From contig CM037877.1 in the NCBI GenBank assembly GCA_021292165.1, forward strand, positions 306,780,063-306,844,062: 64,000 nt of DNA. The letters are read 5' to 3'. Below, one piece after another: positions 19,660-30,536 of this stretch; positions within the stretch are counted from its first letter, which is position 1; every line of letters begins with the position of its first letter. The position numbers and the translations under genes were made by a program. Under the pieces are notes generated by a model. The model was not told the DNA's origin. It saw nothing but the letters and a program-made list of their open reading frames with translations, and searched no databases. The stretch comes from Shinisaurus crocodilurus. Lineage: Eukaryota > Chordata > Lepidosauria > Squamata > Shinisauridae.

Positions 19660-20240
19660 CCTCAGCCACCCAGACAGAGATCTCCTGCTCCCTCAGACAA
19701 TTCCCATCCAGCTGGAACGGCCTCCCACCACTCACACACTTCGTTTACCTCCCTCCTCAAATCCTATCTTTTCTGGGAAGCCTTTGGCTCAACTTCCTAG
19801 CCCCAAACTGTACTGTAAACAAGCCAAGTACAGTCATTCCTTGGATTGAGAGCATAATTCGTTCCGGAAACGTGCTTGTAATCCAAAACATTCTTATATC
19901 AAAACGAAATCCCCCCCCCCAAATGTGTAGAGATTTTAAATTTAAGCCATACTACAGTACTTGTATTGCAAGACGTCGCTTGTTTATATTTAAAATATTT
20001 AAAAATTTGCTTGTCTTGCAAAACGCTCTCAAACCAAGTTACTTGCAATCCAAGGTATTACTGTATATATATGTCACTGGAATGAACACATATTCCCCCC
20101 CTCCCTTTCCTGTCTTTGCTTCCCCAGTGTTGAATTTTAGACTGTAAGCCCCCTGGGGCAGGGAGCTGGCCAACTGTATACTCTAAAGCCCCACGCACTG
20201 TGTTGGATCTATTTAAACAATAGATAATAATGGAGGTGCA
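19660..20240 (+). mobile_element. L2-like LINE 3' region split by a mariner MITE
   Basis: CTCCCTCCTCAAATCCTATC then TTTTCTGGGAAGCCTTTGGC (19751-19790) and GACTGTAAGCCCCCTGGGGC (20141) followed by AATAGATAATAATGG form one 3' LINE region. The 19831-20063 element lies inside it. Confidence 0.6.
19831..20063. mobile_element. Mariner/Tigger-like MITE, copy 1
   Basis: A 233-bp element with inverted ends CAGTCATTCCTTGGATTG and CAATCCAAGGTATTACTG, flanked by TA on both sides (19829-19830, 20064-20065) as Tc1/mariner elements are. Inner arms include ATAATTCGTTCCGG and CTTATATCAAA. No transposase. Copy 2 is at 37449. Confidence 0.9.
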
Positions 20241-20285
20241 CTCTAGGGGGTCAGTCATTTCGGAACCACATTTCATTTGCAAAGC

Positions 20286-20770
20286 ATATTCCAGTAGCTG
20301 GAGAGGAGTAGCATCAGGGCCAGAGGTGAGGAGGAAGGGGGGGGGATTCTTGAGTTGAGTTGTCTACCAGGAAGCTTGGCATGAATGGACCAGTAATCTC
20401 AGGCAGCAGACAGGGAGCTTGGTTTTTTCTGGCCACTTTATTCCAGAGCTTTCATTGTCTTTGCAAACTGACATTTTTCTGCAACAAGCCATCTGGCGCA
20501 CAGAAAAGGATATGCCGTCTGCATTTTGGCTCATGACATGTCAAAGAAACCCAATATCTAAGGCAAAATAATTCTACATCTATACTCAGCCACGGGATAG
20601 GTCCGGCGCCCTCCTCCTGGCTCTGTCCTGATAACAGTGGCGGCGCAGGTGGACATTCAACAGGTGCAGTCTCCCAGCCAAGCAAGTGCAGTGATGGACG
20701 GTTGTACCTCTTGGACATCTGCCCAAGGTGGAGCTGTTCAAAGCAGAGAGCTCCTGTTGGCAGCCATGTA
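20286..20770. other. Unassigned
   Basis: No repeat or gene was recognised. The minus frame 20718-20452 has no domain I know. Confidence 0.35.
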
Positions 20771-20773
20771 AAA

Positions 20774-21404
20774 GAATCATAGAATCATAGAAAAGTAGAG
20801 TTGGAAGGGGCCTACAAGGCCATCGAGTCCAACCCCCTGCTCAATGCAGGAATCCAGATCAAAGCATCCCTGACAGATGTCTGTCCAGCTGCACCTTGAA
20901 TGCCCCCAGAGTGGGAGAGCCCACCACCTCCCTAGGTAGTTGATTCCATTGTCTTATTGCTCTGACAGTCAGGAATTTTTTCCTGATGTTTAGGTGGAAT
21001 CTGGGTTCCTGTAACTTGAGCCCATTATTCCGTGTCCTGCAAACTGGGATGATCTAGAAGAAATCCTGGCCCTCCTCTGTGTGACAACCCTTCAAGTACT
21101 GGAAGAGTGCTATCATATCTCCCCTCAGTCTCCTCTTCTGAAGGCTAAACATGCCCAGTTCTTTCAGTCTCTCCTCATAGGGCCTTGTTTCCAGTCCCTT
21201 TATCATCCTTGTTGCCCTCCTCTGAACCCTCTCCAGTTTGTCTACGTCCTTCTGAAAGTGTGGTGCCCAGAACTGGACGCAGTACTCAAGATGAGGCCTA
21301 ACCAGTGCCGAGTAAAGGGGAATTATCACTTCCCGTGATTTGGAAGCTATACTTCTATTAATACAGCCCAAAATTGCATTTGCCTTCTTTGCAGCCACAT
21401 CGCA
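20774..21404 (-). mobile_element. CR1 LINE, 5'-truncated
   Basis: Starts with reversed ATTCTATG units (20774-20792) and covers about 630 bp of the CR1 3' region on the minus strand. The frame 21398-21054 encodes [20 protein letters not shown] onward to KGCHTEEGQ. It breaks off at the AAKK block near 21404. Confidence 0.93.
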
Positions 21405-21921
21405 GAAGATGGTCTGTTTCTGGGCACTGTCAGATGGTGCCTTGGGAAGAAAGCCAGCAGGGTCACCCGCTGAACTCCATCCTTGACGGGCGTGCTATCC
21501 CATCTCAGCAGCCTCATTAGTGCCAGGCAGAAACCTGTTTCCTCTGGAACACAGTTGTGTGTATCACTCAAAAACTCACCACTCAGTCGACGAAACCCAC
21601 GATCCGCAGGCCCAGAGCAACGACTCTGTGGCCAAGTGCCGGACTGTGCTTGGGGGGGCATCAAGTCTTTTAATGTTTCCCCATCATGTCAAGAGAAGGA
21701 TTCTGGCCTCACTTTTTCCTGACATGCTAGTAGTCTAGGAGTGATACGTCATGTGTGAATGAGCCTTCTGCCAGAACATAATATCGTCAGCTAACTTGGA
21801 AGGTGTACGGAGAATCGGCAGAGGCAAAAGAACACTCACCTCCAGATCAGGGCCAGGAATGGGAGGCAGGCTGGGAAACCCTCCCCCCTCCCTGGCCTTA
21901 ATTTTGGGACAGAATCTAGAA
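21405..21921. other. Unassigned
   Basis: Apparently unique sequence with no recognised exon. Small frames on both strands overlap each other and none has supporting features. Confidence 0.35.
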
Positions 21922-22056
21922 CAGCCTCTCCCAACCTGGTGCCCTCCAGCTGCATTGTGCTACAACTCCCAGCATGCCCCAGCCAGCTATGCTGGCTGGG
22001 GCATGCTGGGAGTTATAGCACAACGCAGCTGGAGGACACCAGGTTGGGAGAGGCTG
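21922..22056. mobile_element. Palindromic hAT-like MITE (CAGCCTCTCCCAACC)
   Basis: A 135-bp near-perfect palindrome with ends CAGCCTCTCCCAACCTGG and CCAGGTTGGGAGAGGCTG, centre CCAGCCAGCTATGCTGGCTG. Flanking 8-mers ATCTAGAA and TTCTAGGA agree at 6 of 8 positions, a plausible decayed hAT duplication. Related to, but distinct from, the CAGTGTTCTCCAACC family. Confidence 0.85.
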
Positions 22057-22984
22057 TTCTAGGATGTGTGAAGTTATTACAATGATTAAGAAGAGAGTGC
22101 CCCTGGGCATGGGTAGAGCACCTTCCTCACATCTGAGATTAGGAAGGCAGGCTTGAAGGTCACGGATGATGTGGCTGCTCGGCAAGCTTGAGCCAGAGCG
22201 CTCTCTCTCTGTGTGCTTCACACTGCAAGGACGACACACCAGGGGCAGGTGGGAGGCGCGGGGCGGGCTGTCCTGCTGTGCCTGGCCATGGACACCTGAC
22301 AACTTGCGTCCTGGTGGCTGCGGGAAGTGGAGGAAACGTCCAGCCTTCCTTTGAGACTGATGGCATACTTTCTCCCCACCCCCTCGGTCCCAACACAGGT
22401 CAGAAGGTCAAGGGAAGAGAGACATGCTGCATCTGAAGAAGGACCCGAATTAGACGCCTCCCGGGCCTGGCCCAGATGAGAAGTGATGTTTGACGGTGGA
22501 GAAAGGACATGGCCTTTGACGAGGCCCGGCTATTTGCCCACTTAGACCAGGGCTGTCTGCTCTGCTGTCTCGGTTTGGCTCTTCAGGGGGTGTTTCCAGA
22601 TAGAGGTCTCCTCGTGCCACCGTTCAGAAGGTGTGGTGCAGCCATTCCATCCTTTGGTGGGCTTTTCACAGGAAGGAAAATGCCAGAAGATGCAGTGGGA
22701 AAAACACGGAGGGTTACGAATGGGTAGTGATGTTGTCAGGAGGACCCCTTGTGAGGGCGACGGCATGAAAGCTGCATCTGGAAGCGCCCGGGGGCTCGGG
22801 CAGAGAGAGGTCTCCCCGTCACCTGCCACTGGATCCTTTTCAGTGAAGATGGTAAGGGCTGAGCCCGGGGCCTTCTGCAAGCAAAGTCGGGCGTCTGCCA
22901 CTCAAACACAGCCCCTGCCCGAGTGTGTTCATCACACTAACATGTTTATTGTGTACTAAATCGACAGATGGTTTGATAAATGCG
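22057..22984. other. Unassigned
   Basis: Moderately GC-rich, no exon recognised. A decayed SINE head (TCACCTGCCACTGGATCC to CCTTCTGCAAGC) lies at 22815-22885. Confidence 0.35.
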
Positions 22985-23140
22985 ATTTCCAGAGGAGTGG
23001 CCCTGTTAGTCTTTTGCAGCAAAAGCACAAGGCACCTTAAAGACGAACACATTTATTATTATGGAAGTGTATGCTATCATAAATCCATGGAAGCTTATGT
23101 CTTAATAAATTTGTTAGCTTTTAAGGTGCCACCAGGCTCT
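22985..23140. repeat. Palindromic interspersed repeat, copy 2
   Basis: Left arm AGTGGCCCTGTTAGTCTTTT with GGCACCTTAAAGACGAACAC; right arm TTGTTAGCTTTTAAGGTGCC. Same family and fold as 48-213. Confidence 0.6.
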
Positions 23141-23504
23141 TCATTGTCAATAAACACAGGTGCCAAATTCCTGCCCCAGGAATCCTGTCCCTTGATCCCA
23201 CATTTGGGGGGGGGGCACTTTGACATACTCCGATGCTCTCCCTTCCTTTTTGCTTATCACTACCCCTTTTCATACTTTTGTTATTATTCACCCATTCCAA
23301 GCCTGATGCCTGGCATTAAAAACGGGCTGTGGAGTTTAGTGCTGCTAAGTCAGGCTCAACTTAAGCCCTTCCAGGAAAACGCCCTCTGGGGACAATGCTC
23401 TTTAGTGCAGGAAATGTACTAAGATGAATGAACTTCAGGATCAAGTGAGACATGAGCTCCTTTAACACCTTTTTATAGACAACCCTTTCTATTATCTTTG
23501 GCAG

Positions 23505-23690
23505 GCTGCCTTAATCAGGACTGAACACAGTTTTCCAAATGAGTTCTCACTGGTGCTGGGCAGAGAAATATCATTATTTTCTTTACCCGGGAAACATTAA
23601 TTTTCATGGACACAGCTTAAGATGCCCTTGGCCTTTTGAGCTGCAGCATCACCCTGATGGCTCCTGTTCGGCTGTTATGCATCAGCCTCC
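23505..23690 (-). mobile_element. Ancient CR1/L3-like fragment
   Basis: GGACTGAACACAGTTTTCCA then GGTGCTGGGCAGAGAAATATC, CAGCTTAAGATGCCCTTGGC and GCATCACCCTGATGGCTC preserve the order of the CR1/L3 coding block seen intact at 45590-45740 (reverse strand), but at low identity. Too decayed to translate cleanly. Confidence 0.5.
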
Positions 23691-23939
23691 CTTAAACCTT
23701 TCTTGGAAGCGCTGCTGCACAGACAATCCTTTGTGCCTTATAACACTTCAGAAGTGTCCCATGTGCGTGTCATTTATTTTGTTGCTGCCTGCACAGCTGC
23801 CCAGTTTGTTGATATAATCTACTTTCATATAGGGATCCCAGGATGATTTTCACAGGCAATTATCTCTTTGGATCCCCATACCTATTGGATGTGGAATAAT
23901 ATTCCTTCCATCCTGCTGAATTTGTCTTTTCCCAGACAA

Positions 23940-24050
23940 TTTATTTATTATTTATTTATTTGATTTTTATGTCGCCCAATAGCCAAAGCTCTCTGGGTGG
24001 TTTACAACAATAAACAAGACAGTCCCTGCCCGCAGGCTTACAATTTGTCT
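23940..24050 (-). mobile_element. L2-like LINE 3' tail (reverse)
   Basis: TTTATTTATTATTTATTTAT followed by CGCCCAATAGCCAAAGCTCT, GGTTTACAACAATAAAC and GGCTTACAAT is a reversed 3' tail, matching 63560-63680. Confidence 0.7.
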
Positions 24051-24352
24051 TTTCCCAGACAATGTGAGACTTGACATTTGGGGGGTTTGCAGGTCAGAGG
24101 TATCACCTGGGGGGTAGGTTTTTTTGACATATTCTCTCAAAATGTAATTATGGATTGGGGGGTGGGTATTGATGTTTGGCTACAGTCATGAGGTATGGGG
24201 GTGGGAAATAAACCTGCAGTTCTACCAGATCAGGGCAGAAGTCTGCTTGGACACCATGCTGGCCGCAACAGGGCACCCCATCTTTTGTGAGTCAAACAGC
24301 GGAGTTGAGGTGTTGTCCCATCTCTCTTCTCCTGGCTCTGTAGCCTCTACAG

Positions 24353-24488
24353 CAGGGCTCTCCAACCTTGGGTCCCCAGATGTTGCTAGACTACAGCTCC
24401 CAGAATCCCTTGCCATTAGCCATGCTGGCTGGGTATGCTGGGAGCTGTAGGCCAGCAACATCTGGGGACCCAAGGTTGGAGAGCCCTG
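24353..24488. mobile_element. Palindromic hAT MITE with perfect TSD
   Basis: A 136-bp element from CAGGGCTCTCCAACCTTGGG to CCCAAGGTTGGAGAGCCCTG, flanked by a perfect 8-bp duplication CTCTACAG at 24345-24352 and 24489-24496. Inner arms include CTACAGCTCCCAGAAT / TGGGAGCTGTAGG. Non-coding. Confidence 0.95.
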
Positions 24489-24496
24489 CTCTACAG

Positions 24497-25688
24497 CCAG
24501 GAGCAGAATATGGTTGTTTGCAGTGGTGATTTCTTTTCCTGTTTTTAAGGAAGCATTTCTATGGGCCAGACCAAATGCAGCCCTGGCTGTGAAGGGGGGG
24601 GGGCATGCACAAACTTAGGCTGACCTCCTTGCTGCCTCGTGGGTGGCACCCCCTCCTGCCTTGCCTCTGCCCCACCACCCCACTCGCACCTCAAACACCC
24701 GAGACTACCTGTCATGGAAGGTCACCCCCACAGCACCAGATGCAATGACCGGGTTCCTTTTAACTCACGAAAGCAAAGCAGTGGTGAGAAGATGGCCAAG
24801 GCTTTGGCTGGGGCGGGGGGGGCAGTGTTGGTGGGCTGGATTTGGGGCTTCTCTAGCTGGCTGAAGATGCCTGCGTGTGTGTGTGAGCGCGCGCTTTGCA
24901 AAGAGCTTCGTTTCTCATTGCAAAGGTGGAGCTGCAGCTGCCTGACTCTGCCTATGGCTGCGGTACCCTCCAGACAGACGGATCCTGCATGCAAAGCTGC
25001 AACACCCTCCTCTCTCACCTTGGCCAACTCTTGGATGACAAGAAGGGATCCTTTCGCCAGCCCAGCCCCCCTCTCTCGGCAGGGGGCATGTTTCACCGCT
25101 GCCCCTTGGCACTGCCTGCCAGCATCATGCCGGCCTCAGAACAGAGACGCATCGGTAGCGCAAGCCACCCCCACCCCATTCAGCCACATGCTCCCCACCA
25201 ACACGTCTCCTGCCCCTGCGGATTCTCTGCTCCCCTACCTTAGTCAGCCCCACCCCAACATGCAAGCACCCCCTTCAGTTATTACATATCACTCCCAGCA
25301 TGGTGCTTGGTGCTGTACAAATGCAGAATTAAACATGATTTCCCTGCAGAAAGCACCCCCCCCCCTCAAATCCAGGTCACGTCCTGGAGCTAAGACAGCA
25401 TCCACTGCATCCTTGGGCCATTTGTGGATGGGTCTGAAAGCCCCTCCAGAGACAGCTGCTGAGGACAAATGGGGCATCATCACCCACTTTCCCTGTGGGC
25501 AGCGGAACGGCTCTTTCCCCTTTGCAAGCGCTTTCCTTTCCTGCGTGCAGACCGCATTTTCAGGGCTCTGGCCAATTGGACCCCCCCCCCACCCGAGTCT
25601 CCCCCTGCCCTGCAGAGATCCGCCTACCTGAGATGGACTGCGTTGGTTCCACACCTAATAAGCCGCTCACACCACCACCAAGCCCATC
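24497..25688. other. GC-rich unassigned stretch
   Basis: Contains the longest open frame of the window (24639-25631, 330 codons). The predicted peptide is Pro/Ser-rich, has no domain, and overlaps a decayed CORE-SINE/L2 fragment (about 25285-25340), so I treat it as chance in GC-rich sequence. It lies on the downstream side of the CpG island if the island's promoter faces left, so a first intron is one possibility. Confidence 0.3.
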
Positions 25689-25689
25689 A

Positions 25690-26450
25690 CGGTTGTCGCC
25701 TTCGCATCTGTGGCACGGAGAGCCCGTGTGGCGGAGCGAGAGCGTGAGGACAGGGCGGGGAGGCAAGGTTTGGTCCCCCCCCGAGAGGGGATGCTGCTGC
25801 GCTCCGCAGGGATGTAGGACGTAAAGGCGAGCCTGGTACCCAGAGAAGGGAGGCAGGATGGCGAGGACAGGGCGGTACCCAGAGCGGAGCGCGGAGTCCT
25901 CCCTCTCCAAGGATGCTAGTTGGAGAGGCGCAGCTGGTACTCTGCCTTGCGCTCCCCGAGGACGCAGGCAGATTCGAGCCGCCGGTGTCTGTTTCTCTCC
26001 GGCACAGTGACACACAGAGAGGTGGGGGGGGGGGAGAGCGGCACCGAGTCACGTGGTGGGATGGAGGGAGCCACACCAGCTGCCGCCGCCGCCGCCGCCG
26101 GCCGCTCCGTCCCCGCACCCGCCAGCGGCCCGCCGACCTGCCTGCCTTCAACTCCTCGCCGCTCAGAAATGGAGCCGCTTTTAAGCATTCTGACGTGAGC
26201 CGGGAAACACCAATGACATCGCGCTCTCGCGCCTGCCCCTCCCCGCGCTCCCCCACTCGCTGACCACTGCAGATCCCGCGCACGGGGGAGGGCGCCCAAC
26301 CCCGGTCTGCCAGGACGGACCCTTCGCCTGCCCCACCGCGCCGCGCCGCGCCGGGCTCTCCAGCCACAGATCCGGACATGCGGCCGCTCAGGCCAGAACG
26401 GCACCCTTCTGAGGAACGCGGCGGGGCGGGGGACCGTGCATGCCTGTGGG
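25690..26450 (-). promoter_or_regulatory. CpG island with candidate minus-strand promoter
   Basis: The densest CpG stretch of the window, with a (GCC)n run at about 26080-26100 and several CGCG sites. Read on the minus strand, an inverted CCAAT box (26210-26214), a CRE-like TCACGTCA (26191-26198) and a TTAAAA box (inside 26178-26185) follow in order within 40 bases. GC boxes lie upstream (GGGGAGGGGC, near 26236) and a GGC-rich, 5'UTR-like stretch lies downstream. That order fits a promoter firing toward lower coordinates. No first coding exon can be named, and the plus strand cannot be excluded. Long frames here on both strands are a by-product of GC content. Confidence 0.5.
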
Positions 26451-27070
26451 GAGCCAGGCTGCTGGGGTGGGGAGGCGGGAAGGAGGCTGCAGCGGGTGGC
26501 ACCCCTGGGTGCCCTGCAGTGGGGCAGCCCTTCCAGGCACCCCGGCAGCTTCATCATTAATAACATACAAAAAAAAAAAAAAATCCTGGCTGCAGCGTGC
26601 GCCTTGGCTCCTAGACGCAAAGGGGTGGGCGCGGTTACCGTCCGCTTCCTCTGGTGTCCTTACAGCAGGGACCGTCGCCGGGGTGAGGGCTTCCTTGTGG
26701 AGGCAAAGGGCGGAAGAGGAAACTCTCTGAATTTGGGAAGGGGAAATAAAGCCCAAAGCCCGAGCAGGCAGCCTCAAGAGTTATACACGTGCCTCCCAGC
26801 CACTGGGCACTTGGGCCTTCCGCTTGAAGAACACCTTTCCCACCATATCCTCTTGCCTGAGATGGCCGGCCGCGCAGAACTTTCTCGCCTTCTTCTGTTC
26901 TGTGGTCAAAATGCAAAAAGAGGAATGCTTGGGCCTAGGTCAGCCTCAAAGGCCTGTCCCTCTAATTCCAAATGTGTGTGGACTCTGTGGGGATGGAATT
27001 GCCCTCTGTGCATGCTCAGTAGCACGGTGTTCTTATTCTTAATTCACATGGTAATTCACCACTACGCCAC
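26451..27070. other. Unassigned, poly-A tract at 26570-26584
   Basis: GC-rich shoulder of the CpG island, with a run of about 15 A after CATAC. The frame 26436-27074 (212 codons) crosses the A tract as a Lys run and has no other support. Confidence 0.35.
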
Positions 27071-27318
27071 ATGAGCCAGTGTGGCGTAGTGGTGAGAGTG
27101 TTGGACTGGGACTCTGGAGATCCAGGTTCTAGTCCCTGCTCAGCCATGAAACTCACTGGGTGACTTTGGGCTAGTCACTGACTCTCAGCCTAACCTACCT
27201 CACAGGGTTGTTGTGAGGATAAAATGGAGAGGAGGAGGAGGAGGAGGATTATGTAAGCCGCCTTGAGTTCCTGCAGGAAAAAAGGCGGGGTATAAATGTA
27301 ATAAATAAATAAAATAAA
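27071..27318 (+). mobile_element. Sauria-type tRNA-derived SINE
   Basis: Full-length structure: tRNA-like head with A box (GTGGCGTAGTGGTGAGAG) and B box (AGGTTCTAGTCCC), a middle with CACTGGGTGACTTTGGGC, CTCACAGGGTTGTTGTGAGG, and a 3' part CCGCCTTGAGTTCC..GGCGGGGTATAAAT ending in AATAAATAAATA. A (GGA)n expansion sits at 27228-27247. This family is a marker of squamates. Confidence 0.9.
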
Positions 27319-27454
27319 TGGTTCTAAACTAATGAAAACAGATTCTGGAGCGAAACCCTGGCTAAGATTCAGGCCGGTGCTTCTCGCTCTCCTCTGGGCT
27401 TGGTTTAGAAATCTCATATATTAATTTCTTTTAGAATATCTCAGGGAGACAAAA

Positions 27455-27625
27455 ATGGTTCTCTCATTGCCCCAATCTTATCCTCACAACAGACCTGTGG
27501 GGTTGGTCAAGGTGAAAGACAGTGACTGGCCCAATGCCACCCAGGGATCTTTGTGGCTACACTGGGATTTGAGCTCCAGTCGGTCTCCCCTGGCCTGCTG
27601 CTCTGACCACTACACCACACTATGT
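27455..27625 (-). mobile_element. tRNA-derived SINE (reverse)
   Basis: On the minus strand: AGTGTGGTGTAGTGGTCAGA (A box), GGAGCTCAAATCCCAGTG (B box), then a diverged middle to TTGTGAGGATAAGATTGG. It is the reverse-oriented neighbour of the 27071 SINE, about 140 bp away. Confidence 0.8.
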
Positions 27626-28224
27626 TCTGTACTGAACTGGACTTTCTGTCCTCCTCTTGCCTGAACTGAAACTGTCCCCAGCACTGATTCCGGGTGAGAT
27701 GGATGTTGGCTTTGCTTTTGCCCATAAGGCGATCATTGCAGGTAAGGTGGGCTGGATTCTTTGGGTGAAACACAGCATGTCTTCCCCGTTGCACAGAGGC
27801 CTTCTCTGAGGAGCATGAAAAGCAGCCGAGTCCCATCACTGAATAATCTGCCAAATGCCAGTGTCTAAGCAAGTGCCCACTAATATTTTGTTCTTGGACA
27901 CTGCATATCTGGCCGGCCTGAGAAAGGCAGTCCTTTCTGGGGTTGTCCAGGCTGATTTTGCACAACTAGCAGCTCCTGCATTTGTGCGGTACATGCGCCT
28001 CCATGCATCTCTGGCACAGTGTGTTTCTTTCTGCCAGGTTAGGCTAGCCCAGCCGGAAGCATTCCTGGCTCCAGCTCTTACATAACCCCCTGCTGCAGAA
28101 GAAGCCTCAGTCCTGGGCCAGGCCCAGGACAGCCCAGCCCAGCCCCACTGATCCTCTTTGCGACCTGCTCAGCTCCCGGAGTGGCACAAGAAAGAAAGCA
28201 TTTGCTGCTGTGTGCACACCTTCA
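27626..28224. other. Unassigned
   Basis: No repeat or exon was recognised. Confidence 0.35.
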
Positions 28225-28305
28225 TAGATTTCATAGATCATAGAGTTGGAAGGAGCCTACGAGGCTATCAAGTCCAACCCCCTGCTCAATGCAGGAAACC
28301 AGAGG
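28225..28305 (-). mobile_element. CR1 LINE, 3' terminal stub
   Basis: TCATAGATCATAGAGTTGGA followed by GTCCAACCCCCTGCTCAATG is the last ~80 bp of a CR1, reversed. Confidence 0.85.
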
Positions 28306-28606
28306 AGGGGGTCTCCCATCCAAGTCATAACCAGGCCTGACCCTGCTTAGCTTTCCACGCTCAGACAAGCTGAGCCAGCATAAGGCACAGGTGGAGCTCC
28401 CTGCTTGCTTCCTCTGGCCAGCGGAGACCCACGGCTGGCAGGGTGACCTAGATGGAGAGAGCTGGGCCCAGGGCAAGGAAGTGCTTCGCCATGCCAGTCC
28501 CGTAGAGCCTGGCAGAATTTGGGTCACAGATGCTCCAACAGGCCGGTGTGGAAAGAGGTGCAGGCAAGGCCCCCACTGCTTGAGCTTGGTGTGGCTTCTG
28601 GGCTGA

Positions 28607-28635
28607 AGTGGGAAGGAAGGAAGGAAGGAAGGAAG
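28607..28635 (+). repeat. (GGAA)n microsatellite
   Basis: About six GGAA units. Confidence 0.9.
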
Positions 28636-28979
28636 TCCCCACATCTCTTGCAGAGCCTGCTCAGCTTCTCAGCTTCTCCTCTTCCCTTTCACTGAGCATC
28701 TGCTGGCATATTTTTTTATGGCAGGGTCATAACTAGACATGGCAATGCCTTGTTCCTCCTCCACCCCAAAAGCTGCACCTCTCATCCTACCCTTAGGAGA
28801 GTCCTGTTCATGTGCCATTTTAAAAGACCAAGGCGGTTCTGCAGAGACAGCTCCTAGCACCGCCCATCAAAAGGCACCCTGCAGCGACTCTGCCTCCTTT
28901 TTCCTCCTTCAAGGAGTTTCTGTGGCCCACATTTTGATGAGCACTAAAGCCCCCGGATCTTCTGAAAGGCCACCTACTG

Positions 28980-29070
28980 CAGTGTTCTCCAACCTTGGGT
29001 CCCAAGATGTTTTTTGGCCTACGTGTTGTAGGCCAAAAAACACCTGGGGGCCCAAAGTTGGAGAACACTG
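28980..29070. mobile_element. Palindromic hAT MITE with near-perfect TSD
   Basis: A 91-bp element CAGTGTTCTCCAACCTTGGG ... AGTTGGAGAACACTG with flanks ACCTACTG (28972-28979) and GCCTACTG (29071-29078), 7 of 8 matching. The shortest member of the family in this window. Confidence 0.9.
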
Positions 29071-29600
29071 GCCTACTGTGTAACAAGGCCAGGAAGAGGT
29101 GCTCCCCTCCTCCTGGTTGGCTCTTCTGCAACGTTTGGCTGAGCTGCGCTCTCACTGCCACCTTCCAGGATGACGTCGGCAGGGCTGCATTGGTGACCCG
29201 GCGGTGGCAGAGCAGTGTCGGGGGAAGCCAGAGGGCCCGTCAGGCGCTTAGGGGCTGCTGAACCTCTTTCGGCTGAATCTGATCCTGGAGACCCTCTCAG
29301 GGGCTGTGTTCTAGTGGTGGGTGGAGCTAAAGGCAGAAGGGGGTGGGGCTGACTGTGGAAGGGGCGGGGTCAAAACAGCAGCCTCTGTGAGCTTCGAGCT
29401 CTCCCTGGCAGTCACTCCCTGGGCCAGAGGAGAGGACATTTCAGCCTCTTAGAGTGGGGGGGGGGGAACTGAAGGACAGCTGGGAAATCACCACATGATT
29501 GGCAGTTGGGAGAAGGGGTGGGGCCAGGGGAAGGGGGCGTGGTTCTCCCCCCCCCCTCCGTGGGCTGGATTTGGCCTGCAGGTCTGAGGTTCAGGCCACA
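29071..29600. other. Unassigned
   Basis: GC-rich. G-run at 29456-29466. GTGGGCTGGATTTGGCCTGC near 29561 may be the arm of a 7245-type hAT MITE. No exon was recognised. Confidence 0.35.
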
Positions 29601-29604
29601 TCCA

Positions 29605-29880
29605 TGGACATTCTGGTGCAGTGCGGCAGCTCCGAGGCTGAGCTATGAACCAAGAAGTCCCTGGTCTGAATCCTGCCCCTGCCATGAACTAACCAGGTCG
29701 CCTTCGGCAAGCCGCCCTCCCTCGACCTCAGCCTCCGCCAGTATGTCTGCAATGTGGGAGATAGTAATACTGACTCACCTTACAAGGTTGTTGCACAGAT
29801 TAGAACTAGATAAAGCACGTGAAGTGGTCTTAACATGGAAAAGTGGTATACAAATGTTAAGGGTGGTGGTTGTTGTTACA
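29605..29880 (+). mobile_element. CORE/MIR-like tRNA-derived SINE
   Basis: Degenerate tRNA head (GGCTGAGCTATGAACC.., TGGTCTGAATCCTGCCCC B box), then GCCATGAACTAACCAGGTCG, a SINE middle, ACTCACCTTACAAGGTTGTT and a (GTT)n-type end near 29870. Same family as 34209-34822. Confidence 0.7.
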
Positions 29881-29929
29881 ATCCAGTCTGTACCCCATTG
29901 CACCCCCATCTCATACCCCCCCCCCAAAA

Positions 29930-30102
29930 GGCAGTGTGCCTCTGTACACCAGTTGCTGGGGAACATGGGCGGGAGGGTGCTGTTGCACTCATGTCCTGCT
30001 TGTGGGCTTCCCCACTGGGGCAGCTGGTTGGCCACTGTGTGAACAGAATGCTGGACTAGATGGGCCCTTGGTCTGATCCAGCAGGGCTCTTCTGATGTTC
30101 TT
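29930..30102 (+). mobile_element. CR1 subfamily-2 3' end
   Basis: CTCTGTACACCAGTTGCTGG to GATCCAGCAGGGCTCTTCTG and ATGTTCTTA: an intact 3' terminus of the second CR1 subfamily. Confidence 0.85.
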
Positions 30103-30536
30103 AAAGAATGTGCAGGCAAAGGCTGACCAAGGCAACATACATCTAGTGTGCATCCAAAAAGCACTTTTCCTGCCTCTTCACCATGCAGGTGTGGCCCTGA
30201 AAGCTTCTGATAAAAGTGAGTTAGGTCCGTGAGCCCACAGCTGAGTCTGAAGGCAGCCGTAGGGAGGCTTCTACCTGGCCAGAAGCCAAAGGAGTAATCT
30301 CAGTCGGAGCCGAAAGAACGGACAAAAGCGAGGGCCAGTGAGCATGGGAGGCGCTCCATGAGGTGTCCCCAGCTGGCCAGTCAGCTTGCCCCCGCCCCCC
30401 CCATCTCATTCGGGCTAGTTCCCCTGCAGGTAGAATAAGCTTGGTTGGACAGGTAGGGGCAGCTTTTACACAAGGAAGGCTCAGAATGCGCATCTCTCCT
30501 TGAGGGAAGTATACTCTGGCTTTAATGGCTACACTG

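Noticed and set aside
24639..25631. 330-codon open frame, the longest in the window
   Set aside because: GC-rich sequence, Pro/Ser-rich peptide with no domain, overlaps a decayed repeat fragment, and competing frames exist on both strands. Nothing supports translation.
25687..26620. Long minus-strand frames of 271 and 234 codons
   Set aside because: Both lie in the CpG island in different registers and read as Arg/Pro/Ala-rich low-complexity sequence, as expected from GC content.
27071..27145. tRNA gene
   Set aside because: A and B boxes are present but the sequence continues into a SINE body and tail and does not fold as a complete cloverleaf; it is the head of a Sauria-type SINE.
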